Assembly: GCA_963839285.1 (NCBI GenBank)
Contig: CAWIUN010000021.1
Span: forward strand, 248,001 to 312,000
Direction of reading: 5' to 3'
Length of the DNA stretch: 64,000 nt
Source: DASSSQ01 sp963839285
Lineage (GTDB): Bacteria; Actinomycetota; Thermoleophilia; Gaiellales; Gaiellaceae
Part shown: positions 8,952 through 17,384 of the stretch, piece after piece
Numbering within the stretch: the stretch's first letter is position 1
How the letters are laid out: every line of letters begins with the position of its first letter
Notes under the pieces: model-generated
The model's database searches: none
What the model was told of the DNA's origin: nothing
Seen by the model: only the letters and a program-made list of their open reading frames with translations
Translations under genes and position numbers: made by a program

Positions 8952-9134
8952 CGAGCAGATGCCGGACGCCGCGGATCGGCGCGGCGACGTAGCGCTGCGG
9001 CCGTCCGTGAGGACGACTCTGCCGTCCGGCGCGCCGGCGACCGGAGGAGGCGGTCGCGCCTGGCCGTCCTCGAGCTCGAGCTGTCGCTCGTATACGCACT
9101 CGATCTCGGCTGGCACCCCGGAGCCCTGGCCGCG

Positions 9135-9140
9135 TAGATT
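9135..9140 (+). promoter_or_regulatory. -10 hexamer TAGATT, leaderless amidohydrolase
   Basis: TAGATT lies 6 bases before the GTG start; no Shine-Dalgarno is present. Confidence 0.55.
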
Positions 9141-9146
9141 CAGGCC

Positions 9147-10663
9147 GTGATCCTCGAGAACGGGCTCGTCCGCACGCTCAGCTCCGACCTGCCCGTCGTG
9201 CGCGCGCTCGCGATCGCGGGCGAGCGGGTCGCGGGCGGCGTCGGCGTCCACGAGCAGGCGCTGCCCTCGCCCGACGTGGTCGACCTCGGCGGCCGCTGCG
9301 TCCTGCCCGGATTCGCCGACGCGCACGTGCACTTCCCGAGCTGGGCGCTCGCGCAGACCGAGGTGCGGCTCGAGGACTGCGGCTCGGTCGAGGAGGCCGT
9401 GGCCCGGATCGCGGCGGCGCCGCGGGTCGAGGGCCGCTGGCTGCGCGGCTTCGGCTGGCGCAGCGCCGACTGGCCCGGCGGCGACCCGACGCGGGCCGAC
9501 CTCGACGCGGTCACCGGCGCGACGCCGGCCGCGTTCCTCGCCAAGGACTACCACTCGCTCTGGCTCAACTCGGCCGCGCTCGCGTCCGCGAACGGCGACC
9601 TCGAGGTGGACGGCGGCGTCGTCGAGCGGGACGAGCGCGGCGAGCCGACCGGGATCCTGCGCGAGCAGGCCTGCTGGGAGTTCCGCGACCGCCACCTGCG
9701 CGCCTCGGCGGACGAGTACGTCGAGGCGATGCGCGCCGGCCTGCGGCTCGCCGCCTCCCGCGGGGTCACCTCGGTGCACGACAAGGACGGCTGGATCGGC
9801 TCCTTCGGCTTCTGGCAGCGGCTCGAGCGCGCCGAGCAGCTGACGCTGCGGGTCTGGCAGTCGCTGCCCTGGGAGCAGGTCGACGCGCTGCGCGAGTCGG
9901 GCATCCGCAGCGGCTTCGGCAGCCCCCTGCTCCGGCTCGGCTACCTGAAGGCGTTCATGGACGGGACGCTCGGCTCGCAGACGGCCTGGCTGCTCGACGG
10001 CTCGGGCGTCCGGATCACGAGCGGCGAGGAGCTGCAGGAGATCGTGCGGCGCGGCGCCGAGGCGGGCTTCCCGGTGGCGGTGCACGCGATCGGCGACCGC
10101 GCCAACCGCGAGGCGCTCGACGCGTTCGAGGCGACGCAGGAGCTCTGGCGGCCGCTCGGGCTCCGTCCGCGGATCGAGCACGCGCAGCTGCTCGCCCCGA
10201 GGACGCCGGGCGCTTCGCCGCCCTCGGGGTCGCGGCGTCGGTCCAGTTCTCGCACGCGCCCTCGGACCGCGACCTCGCCGACCGCTTCTGGGCCGGGAAG
10301 ACGGACGGCGCCTACGCCTACCGCTCGCTCGTCGACTCGGGTGCGGTGGTCGCGAACGGCTCGGACGCCCCGATCGAGGAGCTCGACCCGCTCGCCGGCG
10401 TCCGCGCGGGCGTCCGGCGCTCGCTCGACGACCGGCCGGCCTGGCACGCCGAGCAGGCGCTGACCGTGCAGCAGGCGTTCGAGGCGACCTGCGTCGCGCC
10501 CGCCTGGCTCGCCGGCGACGAGCGCCGCCGCGGCACGCTCCTGCCGGGCCGCTACGCCGACCTCGTCGTCCTCGACCGCGACCCGTGGGACGACCTCGAC
10601 GCGCGGGTCGTCGCGACCATGGTCGGCGGCCGCTGGGTGCACGACCCGCCTCCCTGGGACTAG
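9147..10663 (+). CDS. YtcJ-like metal-dependent amidohydrolase (one frameshift)
   Basis: About 505 residues of the amidohydrolase_3 family. The metal motif PGFADAHVHFPSWAL is near residue 55, AFLAKDYHSLWLNSAAL near 130, a carboxylated-Lys or His region FPVAVHAIGDRAN near 310 and RIEHAQLLAP near 345. After one missing base near 10200 the end continues in another frame with VVANGSDAPIEELDPL and LPGRYADLVVLDRDPW. These enzymes hydrolyse C-N bonds of amides or cyclic ureas; the substrate is unknown. The next gene is a formamidase-type amidase, so the pair may degrade a common amide. Confidence 0.82.
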
Positions 10664-10666
10664 GAT
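10661..10666 (+). promoter_or_regulatory. -10 hexamer TAGGAT for the formamidase gene
   Basis: TAGGAT starts with the TAG stop of the amidohydrolase gene and lies 12 bases before the next GTG, allowing a leader of only a few bases. Confidence 0.45.
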
Positions 10667-10678
10667 CGCCTGGACGCC

Positions 10679-11596
10679 GTGACCGACCACCGCATCGGGC
10701 GAGACCAGGTCGTCTGGGCGTTCGGCCCCGACCTCGAGCCGGTGCTCGAGGTCGACCCGGGCGCGACGGTGACGTTCGAGACGAACGACTGCTTCACCGG
10801 CCAGATCCGCTCCGAGGACGACCTCGTCACCGAGATCGACCTCGGCCGGATCAACAGCGCGACCGGCCCCGTCGCGGTGCGGGGCGCGGAGCCGGGCGAC
10901 TCGCTCGTGGTCGAGATCCTCGACGTCCGGCCGATCGAGTGGGGCGTCGCGACGCTGATCCCGGGCTTCGGGCAGCTGATCGAGCAGGTGCGCTCGCCGC
11001 TGACGAAGCTCTTCTCCGTTCGCGACGGGACGATCGAGATGAACGAGCGGATCCGCTTCCCGGCCCGGCCGATGGTCGGCGTCGTCGGCGTCGCGACGGG
11101 CGGCGACGAGCTCTCGAACGGGCTCGCGGGCCGGCACGGCGGCAACCTCGACGACCACCTGCACGGGCCGGGCGCGACGATCTACTTCCCGGTGCGCCGT
11201 CCGGGCGGGATGTTCGCCGTCGGTGACATGCACGCGTCGATGGGCGACGGCGAGATCTGCTTCACCGGCGTCGAGATCGCGGGCGAGGTGGACGTGCGGT
11301 TCGACCTCGTCAAGGGGAAGCAGGCCGAGTGGCCGGTCACGGAGCTCGCGGATCGCTGGGTGCCGCACGCGACGGCGGACCGCGTCGAGGAGGCGCTGCA
11401 GCTCGTCTCCGAGGAGGCGGCGCGGCTCCTCGTCGACCAGTGGGGCTTCACGCTCGAGGAGGCGTTCGTCTTCCTCTCGGTCGCGTGCGACGCCGGCGTC
11501 GCGCAGGCGTGCAGGCCGGCGGAGGGCTTCGGGACGATCGCGCGCTTCTCGATCCCGAAGATCGACGCCTGCCCGGCGCCGTTCCGCGCGGACTGA
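10679..11596 (+). CDS. Acetamidase/formamidase family protein
   Basis: 305 residues. The N-terminal beta half has VTFETNDCFTGQIRSE and NSATGPVAVRGAEPGD; the core has GGNLDDHLHGPGATIYFPV and MFAVGDMHASMGDGE, with the His and Asp residues that bind metal in FmdA/AmdA enzymes; EEAFVFLSVACDAGVAQA follows. The predicted reaction is hydrolysis of formamide, acetamide or a related short amide to acid and ammonia. GTG start 15 bases after the amidohydrolase stop, same strand, likely one functional unit. Confidence 0.87.
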   Translation: MTDHRIGRDQVVWAFGPDLEPVLEVDPGATVTFETNDCFTGQIRSEDDLVTEIDLGRINSATGPVAVRGAEPGDSLVVEILDVRPIEWGVATLIPGFGQLIEQVRSPLTKLFSVRDGTIEMNERIRFPARPMVGVVGVATGGDELSNGLAGRHGGNLDDHLHGPGATIYFPVRRPGGMFAVGDMHASMGDGEICFTGVEIAGEVDVRFDLVKGKQAEWPVTELADRWVPHATADRVEEALQLVSEEAARLLVDQWGFTLEEAFVFLSVACDAGVAQACRPAEGFGTIARFSIPKIDACPAPFRAD

Positions 11597-11620
11597 GCCG
11601 GCGGCCGGCGAGAAGCCGCG

Positions 11621-12949
11621 TCAGAGCTCGCCGAAGGCGAGGAAGAGCTCGCGCGCGACCGCGACCCCGAGCGGGAGGTGCTCGACGGGGATCCGCTCGT
11701 TCGGCGAGTGGACGTTCGAGTCGGGCAGCGCGAAGCCGGTGACGATCGTCGGGATGCCCCGGTCGGCGAGCGCGGGCACGATCGGCAGCGTGCCGCCGGA
11801 GCGGACGAGCAGCGGCCGGATCCCGGCGACCCGCTCGAACGCGTCGAGCGCGAGCTGGATCGCGGGCGCGTCGGGCGAGACGAGGCCGGCGCGCGCGTCG
11901 GAGAGGCGGACGACCTCGAGCTCGGCCCCGTCGGGCAGCGCCTCGCGGACGAGCCGCTCGAAGGCGGCCGCGATCGTGTCCGGGTCCTGGCCGGGGGCGA
12001 GCCGCAGCGAGACGTTCGCCTCGGCCTCGACCGGCAGCACCGTCTTCTGCAGGATCGGCTCGCCGCCGACGATCCCGTTCACCTCGCAGGTCGGCTCCGA
12101 CCAGGTGCGGAGGTAGAACTCCTCGGCGGCGCGGTCGTCCATCGGCCGCGCGCCCGCCTCGCCGAGCTCGTCGGCGCCCGGGCGCAGCGTCTTCCACGCC
12201 TCGCGCTCCTCGTCGGTCGGCGCCGCGATCCCCTGGCGCAGCGGCTCCGGCAGACGACCGTCGCGCGCCAGCACCGGGGCCAGCGCCTGCACGAGCGCGT
12301 GCACCGCGTTCAGCGCCGCGCCGCCGTACATGCCCGAGTGCAGGTCGCGGTCGCCGCTCCGCAGCTTCAGATGGAAGTAGACGAGCCCGCGCGTCGCCAG
12401 GTTGAAGGCCGGCTTGCCGCGCTCCTGGTAGCCCGAGTCGAAGATCACGCACGCGTCGCCGCCGCGCTCGTCGGCCGCGAGGAAGTCGACGATCGAGTGG
12501 CCGCCGGTCTCCTCCTCGCCGTCGCAGCAGAAGCGGAGGTTGACGGGCAGCTCGCCGGCGGCGGCGAGGTCGGCCGCGGCCCGCAGGAGCATGTACAGCT
12601 GGCCCTTGTCGTCCGCGATCCCGCGCGCGTGGAGCCAGCCGTCGCGGACGGACGGCGCGAACGGCTCCGAGTCCCAGAGGTCGAGCGGCGCCGGCGGCTG
12701 GACGTCGAAATGGCCGTAGCAGATCACCGTCGGCGCGGAGTCGGCGCCGGACGAGGCGCGCAGCTCGCCGATCGCGAGCGGCTGCCCGTGCCAGTCGACG
12801 AGCTCGCACGCGCCCCCGGCGGCGCGGACGAAGGCGCAGACCCACTCGCCGGCCGCCTGGACGTCGGCGCGGTGCGCCGGGTCGGCGCTGACCGAGGGGA
12901 TCGCGAGGAACGGGGCGAGCTCGTCGATGTAGCGCTGCGGGTCGGCCAC
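11621..12949 (-). CDS. M20 family dipeptidase/carboxypeptidase-like hydrolase
   Basis: 442 residues. Zinc ligands of the M20 peptidases can be seen: His in ICYGHFDVQPP, Asp in GIADDKGQ, the Glu pair in GEEETGGHS, Asp in CVIFDSG and His in SNVHSPNERI. The dimerisation domain interrupts the catalytic domain from about residue 195 to 310. The start is GTG at 12949, chosen because TAGACT lies 8 bases before it and homology begins there; an upstream ATG at 12979 is less likely. It hydrolyses dipeptides or N-acyl amino acids; the specificity is unknown. Confidence 0.85.
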   Translation of the reverse strand: MADPQRYIDELAPFLAIPSVSADPAHRADVQAAGEWVCAFVRAAGGACELVDWHGQPLAIGELRASSGADSAPTVICYGHFDVQPPAPLDLWDSEPFAPSVRDGWLHARGIADDKGQLYMLLRAAADLAAAGELPVNLRFCCDGEEETGGHSIVDFLAADERGGDACVIFDSGYQERGKPAFNLATRGLVYFHLKLRSGDRDLHSGMYGGAALNAVHALVQALAPVLARDGRLPEPLRQGIAAPTDEEREAWKTLRPGADELGEAGARPMDDRAAEEFYLRTWSEPTCEVNGIVGGEPILQKTVLPVEAEANVSLRLAPGQDPDTIAAAFERLVREALPDGAELEVVRLSDARAGLVSPDAPAIQLALDAFERVAGIRPLLVRSGGTLPIVPALADRGIPTIVTGFALPDSNVHSPNERIPVEHLPLGVAVARELFLAFGEL

Positions 12950-12957
12950 GAGCGCCG

Positions 12958-12963
12958 AGTCTA
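12958..12963 (-). promoter_or_regulatory. -10 hexamer TAGACT, leaderless M20 hydrolase
   Basis: TAGACT is 8 bases before the GTG at 12949 and supports that start over the upstream ATG. Confidence 0.55.
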
Positions 12964-13050
12964 CTGACGGCGCCCGCACGGACGCCGCCTGAACGGAGGC
13001 TTAACGCGGCAGTCGTGGACGGTCAATCCGCGCGAGGTAGGAATGGGGCC

Positions 13051-13300
13051 GTGAGCCACCGCTGCGTCGTCGAGGCACCGGACGCCTTCGCGGCCTTCGT
13101 GCTCGCGCACCGGATCGACCCGCTCGGCGCCGGGGCGGAGATCGAGGCGGACGGCCGCGGCTACCTCGTCTCGCTCCAGACCGCCGCCGAGGGCGCTGCC
13201 GCACGTGCTCGAGATCGTCCAGGCCTGGCTGGTGGAGGAGCGGATCGGGCAGACGACGGTCCGCTTCGGCGGCCGCACGCAGCTCCTGCACGCCGCCTAG
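13051..13300 (+). CDS. Small hypothetical protein (one frameshift)
   Basis: From GTG at 13051 the frame reads VSHRCVVEAPDAFAAFVLAH...YLVSLQTAAE; after removing one G near 13190 it continues ALPHVLEIVQAWLVEE and ends RTQLLHAA. Both parts have the high third-position GC of real genes, and the total length is 1 modulo 3, fitting a one-base insertion. The joined product of about 82 residues is soluble and not recognised. It converges on the sigma factor gene, with 6 bases between the stops. Confidence 0.6.
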
Positions 13301-13306
13301 GGCGGG

Positions 13307-14389
13307 CTACGCGGCGACGTCCTTCAGCTTCGCCGAGTCGGCCAGCGCCCGCAGCTTCTTCAGGCTCTGGTTCTCGATCTGGCGGATCCGCTCGCGCGTG
13401 ACGTTGAAGGTGCGCCCGACCTCGTCGAGCGTGCGCGGGTGCTCGCCGTTCAGGCCGTAGCGGAGCTCGAGCACGCGGCGCTCGCGCGGCGAGAGCGCGC
13501 CGAGGATCTTCAGCAGCGCCTCCTTGCGCAGCGACGTCTCGGCCGCCTCGTCCGGAAGCGGCGCCGTCTCGTCGGTGAGGAAGTGGCCGAACTCCGACTC
13601 CTCCTCGTCGCCGACCGGCTTCTCGAGCGAGACCGGCGTCTGCGCGGTCCGGCGGATCGTCTCGACCTCGTCCAGCGTCAGGTCGAGGTCGACCGCGATC
13701 TCCGCGGAGGTCGGCTCGCGGCCCAGCTCGGCGCGCAGCTTCCGCTCGGAGCGGACGATCTTGTTCAGCTTCTCGACCACGTGCACCGGCATCCGGATCG
13801 TGCGCGCCTTGTCGGCGAGCGCGCGGGCGACGGCCTGCCGGATCCACCAGGTCGCGTAGGTCGAGAACTTGAAGCCCTTGCGGTAGTCGAACTTCTCGGC
13901 GGCGCGGACGAGGCCGATCGTGCCCTCCTGGATCAGGTCGAGGAAGGGCAGGCCCTGGTTGCGGTAGCGCTTCGCGATCGAGACGACGAGGCGCAGGTTC
14001 GCCTCGACCATCTCCTGCTTGGCGCCGTGGTCGCCGCGCTCGATCCGCTTCGCGAGCTCGACCTCCTGGGCGGCGGTCAGCAGGTCGACCTTGCCGACGT
14101 CGCGCAGGAAGAGCTGCAGCGAGTCGGTCGAGATCTCGCGCGCCTCGGCGGTCGGCTCCTCGTCGGCCGGGACGGCGCCGTCGACGACGTCGATCTCCTG
14201 CTCGCGGAGCGCCTGGTAGAAGTCGTCGAGCTGGCCCGCGTCGAGGTCGAGGTCGCCGAAGGCGAGCGCGATCTCCTCGGTCGTCAGCGAGCCGGACTCC
14301 TGCGCGGACTCGAGCAGGCCGCGCGCCTCCTCGGTCTCGAGGACGTTCCCCGACGTGCTCCCAGCCCCTGCAGCTTCCCCTTCGCCCAC
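13307..14389 (-). CDS. sigA: Primary-type RNA polymerase sigma factor (sigma-70, RpoD/SigA)
   Basis: 360 residues. Region 1.2 starts DSLQLFLRDVGKVDLLTA; region 2 has LDLIQEGTIGLVRAAEKFDYRKGFKFSTYATWWIRQA with the -10 recognition helix; region 3 follows; region 4 ends with TLDEVGRTFNVTRERIRQIE, the -35 recognising HTH. The N-terminus has only about 85 acidic residues before region 1.2, short for a primary sigma. GTG start with GAGGGGG just upstream. It should direct housekeeping transcription, including the TANNNT elements listed here. A principal-like sigma factor (HrdB/SigB type) cannot be excluded. Confidence 0.9.
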   Translation of the reverse strand: MGEGEAAGAGSTSGNVLETEEARGLLESAQESGSLTTEEIALAFGDLDLDAGQLDDFYQALREQEIDVVDGAVPADEEPTAEAREISTDSLQLFLRDVGKVDLLTAAQEVELAKRIERGDHGAKQEMVEANLRLVVSIAKRYRNQGLPFLDLIQEGTIGLVRAAEKFDYRKGFKFSTYATWWIRQAVARALADKARTIRMPVHVVEKLNKIVRSERKLRAELGREPTSAEIAVDLDLTLDEVETIRRTAQTPVSLEKPVGDEEESEFGHFLTDETAPLPDEAAETSLRKEALLKILGALSPRERRVLELRYGLNGEHPRTLDEVGRTFNVTRERIRQIENQSLKKLRALADSAKLKDVAA

Positions 14390-14418
14390 TGCGCCCCCTC
14401 TGGCTCGAGCTTTGTCTC

Positions 14419-14424
14419 AGCTTA
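14419..14424 (-). promoter_or_regulatory. Possible -10 hexamer TAAGCT for sigA
   Basis: TAAGCT 29 bases before the GTG leaves space for the GAGGGGG ribosome site. No good -35 is seen. Confidence 0.35.
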
Positions 14425-14517
14425 CCCCTTGTTGCAACCCCTACGACCTCGCGGGGATGCGGAAGTGTTACCGAGGAAGCGGACGGCGTCGATAGGCCGT
14501 TCGGCTCATTGTCGTCC

Positions 14518-15481
14518 TTACTTGGTCCTAACAGTTCCGAGCCGATCGAGCAGGCGCCCGGCCTCGCCGCCGAGCAGGCCGCCGGGGATCCGCTGCGACG
14601 GCCTGCGCGAGCTCCTGCTTCGCCTGCGCGACCTGTCCGATCCAGACGAGCATCAGCCCGAGGTGGTAGCGGATCGTCGCCGTGTGCGGAAAGCGCTTCG
14701 TCAGCGGCCCGAGCTGCGAGAACGCCTTCGACGGATTCGACTTGTCGAAGAGGCCGACGGCCCGCGCGGTCAGCGCCTCCGGGTCGTTCGGCGCCGCCTT
14801 CGCCGCCCGCGCGAACTGCCGCTCCGCCGAGACGGGCCTGCCGAGCCGCTGCAGCGCCGCGCCGTAGAGGAGCAGGTCGCGGGCCTCGCCGCCCGCCGCG
14901 GCCCGCCGCAGCGCCTCGAGCTGCTGCGCCGGCCGGAGCTTCGCCAGGCGCGGGGGCGTCTCGAAGCTCGGCGTGAAGGGGGGCAGCCCGGGCGCGTACT
15001 GCGGGTGCAGGAGGCCGTCGGCGCGGATCGCGTAGCTCGAGTCGGGGCTCGCCGCCCGGGCGGCCTCGAAGGCGGCGACCGCGGCGGGGACGCGCCCGTC
15101 CCAGTAGCGGGCGAGGCCGAGGTTGAGCTGGACGACGGCGCTCTTCGGGTACTCGCGCCCGAGGCCCTCCAGGGTCGCGAGGCTCCCGTTCGGCCAGCGC
15201 GCGAGGGCGGCGCCGATCTGCGCCTCGACCGAGCCGTGCCGGAGGAAGATCGCCTCCGCCCGGCCGCGCTTGCCCGACTCGTAGAGCTGCAGCGCCCGCC
15301 GCAGGTCGTCCGCCTGCGCGTCGGAGCGCACGCCGAGGTCGAGCGCGAGCGGCGGCGCGCCCGGCTGCGTGCGCGCCGTCGGCGTCGGCGTCCGCGTCGC
15401 CAGGGTGACGCCGACGGCGCCGCCCGCCGCGAGCAGCGCCGCGGCGGCGACGAGGGCGATCATCCGCACGCGCGCCGTCAC
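14518..15481 (-). CDS. Membrane-anchored TPR protein (one frameshift)
   Basis: GTG at 15481, then one N-terminal membrane helix (VRMIALVAAAALLAAGGAV) and a Pro/Thr linker. At least five TPR-like units follow, such as AVVQLNLGLARYWDGRVPAA, DLLLYGAALQRLGRPVSAERQ and TIRYHLGLMLVWIGQVAQAK. Removing one C near 14588 (CCCC) restores the end GGLLGGEAGRLLDRLG and a TAA at 14518. TPR proteins mediate protein contacts; the partner is unknown. Divergent from the HxlR gene with its own leaderless-type TACCCT. Confidence 0.7.
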
Positions 15482-15488
15482 GGATCCG

Positions 15489-15494
15489 AGGGTA
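15489..15494 (-). promoter_or_regulatory. -10 hexamer TACCCT, leaderless TPR gene
   Basis: TACCCT is 7 bases before the GTG at 15481. Confidence 0.5.
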
Positions 15495-15533
15495 GCGCGG
15501 GCGTCGTGGCCCGAAGCGGACAGGGCGCATTGG

Positions 15534-15539
15534 TACACT
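15534..15539 (+). promoter_or_regulatory. -10 hexamer TACACT for the HxlR gene
   Basis: TACACT is 10 bases before the ATG at 15550; the leader would be 3-4 bases. Confidence 0.5.
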
Positions 15540-15549
15540 TCGGATACCG

Positions 15550-15897
15550 ATGCGCACGATGAACCCCGTCCACGACCGCACCTGCTCGGTCGCCCGCTCG
15601 GCCGAGATCATCGGCTCGAAGTGGACGGCGCTGCTCGTCCACGACCTCTCCGAGGGCGCGCGGCGCTTCTCGGAGCTGCGGCGCGCCTGCCCCGGGATCA
15701 GCCCGCGGACGCTGTCCGAGCGGCTGAAGGAGCTCGAGGCCGACCGGATCGTCACCCGCCGGAGCTACGCGGAGACGCCGCCGCGGGTCGAGTACGAGCT
15801 GACCGAGAAGGGCGAGGCGCTGCTGCCCGTGATCGAGGAGATGCGCCGCTTCGGACGGGCCTGGCTGGACGACGAGCACGCGGTCGAGCACGACTAG
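15550..15897 (+). CDS. HxlR-type winged-helix transcriptional regulator
   Basis: 115 residues with the HxlR signature: an N-terminal Cys (DRTCSVARSAEIIGSKWT), FSELRRACPGISPRTLSERLKELEADRIV as the recognition helix and wing, and YELTEKGEALLPVI at the end. Several HxlR proteins sense redox or electrophile stress through the N-terminal Cys. It stands 48 bases upstream of the moeZ-cysO-cysM-mec genes on the same strand, so control of cysteine synthesis is a reasonable inference. Confidence 0.88.
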   Translation: MRTMNPVHDRTCSVARSAEIIGSKWTALLVHDLSEGARRFSELRRACPGISPRTLSERLKELEADRIVTRRSYAETPPRVEYELTEKGEALLPVIEEMRRFGRAWLDDEHAVEHD

Positions 15898-15929
15898 CGA
15901 CCGCCGCCCGGCGCTCTCGCCTCCGTCGC

Positions 15930-15935
15930 TATACT
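15930..15935 (+). promoter_or_regulatory. -10 hexamer TATACT for the moeZ-like gene
   Basis: TATACT is 10 bases before the ATG at 15946. It is the best match to consensus among the plus-strand leaderless-type promoters here and probably drives the four-gene cysteine cluster. Confidence 0.6.
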
Positions 15936-15945
15936 TTCTGAACCA

Positions 15946-17109
15946 ATGACCAGCTACCGCGATCTCCTCTCCCGCGTCAAGGCCGAGATCTCCGAGGTCG
16001 ACTCGACCGGCGCCCAGGCCCTGACCGGCAACGGCACCCTCTTCGTCGACGTGCGCGAGCGCGACGAGTGGGAGGAGGGCCACATCCCCGGGGCCGTGCA
16101 CGTGCCCCGCGGCTACCTCGAGCAGCGGATCGAGCAGCTCGCGCCCGAACGCGACGCGCCGATCCTCCTCTACTGCGCCGGCGGCTCCCGCTCGGCCTTC
16201 GCGGCGAAGACGCTGCAGGAGCTCGGCTACCGGAACGTCGTCAACCTCGCCGGCGGCTACACCGACTGGAAGCGGAACGGCTTCGAGACCGTCCTCCCCC
16301 GCTCGCTCGGCCCGGCCCAGCGGACGCGCTACAGCCGCCACCTGCTGATCCCCGAGATCGCCGAGGCGGGGCAGCTGAAGCTGCTCGAGTCGCGCGTGCT
16401 GCTGATCGGCGCCGGCGGCCTCGGCTCGCCCGCGTCGCTCTACCTGGCGGCGGCCGGCGTCGGCACGCTCGGGATCGTCGACGCCGACATCGTCGACGAG
16501 ACGAACCTGCAGCGGCAGATCGTCCACTCGCTCGACTCGCTCGGCGAGCCGAAGGTGGACTCCGCCAAGCGCGCGCTCGAGGCGCTCAATCCCGACGTCG
16601 AGGTCAAGACCTACCGCGAGCGGCTGACGTCCGAGAACGTCGACCGGATCCTCGCCGACGGCTGGGACGTGATCGTCGACGGCGCCGACAACTTCCCGAC
16701 GCGCTACCTCGTCAACGACGCCTCCGTCTGGCACGACATCCCCGTCGTGCACGGCTCGATCTACCGCTTCGAGGGCCAGGTCACCGTCTTCAAGCCGCAC
16801 GAGGGCCCCTGCTACCGCTGCCTCTTCCCGCAGCCGCCGCCGCCCGAGCTGGCGCCGTCGTGCGCCGAGGGCGGCGTGCTCGGCGTCCTGCCCGGCATCG
16901 TCGGCTCGATCCAGGCGAACGAGGCGATCAAGCTCGCGGTCGGGATCGGCGAGCCGCTCGTCGGCCGGCTGCTGCTCTTCGACGCGCTCGAGGAGTCGTT
17001 CACCGAGGTCGCCCTCAAGCGCGATCCGGCCTGCCCGGTCTGCGGCGAGAGCCCGACGATCACCGAGTACGTCGACTACGTCGAGTTCTGCGCGGGAGGT
17101 GTCCACTAG
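15946..17109 (+). CDS. moeZ: Rhodanese-MoeB fusion, sulfur-carrier adenylyltransferase/sulfurtransferase
   Basis: 387 residues. Residues 1-118 form a rhodanese domain with active-site loop YCAGGSRS (Cys77). From about 125 a ThiF/MoeB domain follows: ATP loop GAGGLGSP (155-162), DADIVDETNLQRQ, the catalytic Cys in APSCAEGG, and zinc pairs CYRC and CPVC. The enzyme adenylates the C-terminal Gly of a ubiquitin-like carrier and then transfers sulfur to make a thiocarboxylate. The order is rhodanese first, opposite to mycobacterial MoeZ. The adjacent CysO is its expected client. The stop TAG overlaps the GTG of cysO (TAGTG). Confidence 0.9.
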   Translation: MTSYRDLLSRVKAEISEVDSTGAQALTGNGTLFVDVRERDEWEEGHIPGAVHVPRGYLEQRIEQLAPERDAPILLYCAGGSRSAFAAKTLQELGYRNVVNLAGGYTDWKRNGFETVLPRSLGPAQRTRYSRHLLIPEIAEAGQLKLLESRVLLIGAGGLGSPASLYLAAAGVGTLGIVDADIVDETNLQRQIVHSLDSLGEPKVDSAKRALEALNPDVEVKTYRERLTSENVDRILADGWDVIVDGADNFPTRYLVNDASVWHDIPVVHGSIYRFEGQVTVFKPHEGPCYRCLFPQPPPPELAPSCAEGGVLGVLPGIVGSIQANEAIKLAVGIGEPLVGRLLLFDALEESFTEVALKRDPACPVCGESPTITEYVDYVEFCAGGVH

Positions 17110-17384
17110 TGGCGAAGGTCCGGGTCCCGCCGGTGCTGCGCGCCGAGGCGGGCGGCAACCGCGAGGTCGAGGCGCACGGCGGCACGGTCGGCGAGCTGCT
17201 CGCCGACCTGCGCGAGCGCATCCCCGCGCTCGGCTCGAAGGTCTACGACGGCGTGCAGATCAAGCCGTTCGTGAACGTGTACCTCGACGGCGAGGACGTG
17301 CGGACGCTGGACGGCGTCGACACGCCCGTCGCCGAGGGCGCGACCGTGATCCTCCTGCCCGCGATGGCAGGGGGCCGTGGCTAG
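17109..17384 (+). CDS. cysO: Ubiquitin-like sulfur carrier CysO/MoaD family, with GG-RG tail
   Basis: 91 residues of the beta-grasp fold: VAKVRVPPVLRAEAGG at the start, VGELLADLRERIPALGS in the middle, KPFVNVYLDGEDVR and EGATVILLPAMAGG near the end. The conserved Gly-Gly is followed by two more residues (Arg-Gly) before the TAG. Activation by MoeZ needs an exposed terminal Gly, so the tail would have to be removed; the JAMM protease three genes on is the obvious candidate. Overlaps moeZ by one base and cysM by eight. Confidence 0.88.
   Translation: MAKVRVPPVLRAEAGGNREVEAHGGTVGELLADLRERIPALGSKVYDGVQIKPFVNVYLDGEDVRTLDGVDTPVAEGATVILLPAMAGGRG

Noticed and set aside
8797..9099. A 101-codon minus-strand open frame starting near 9099
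   Set aside because: Codon use is poor in its first two thirds. Better coding signal lies in two different frames and looks like a methyltransferase end, so the single open frame was not called.
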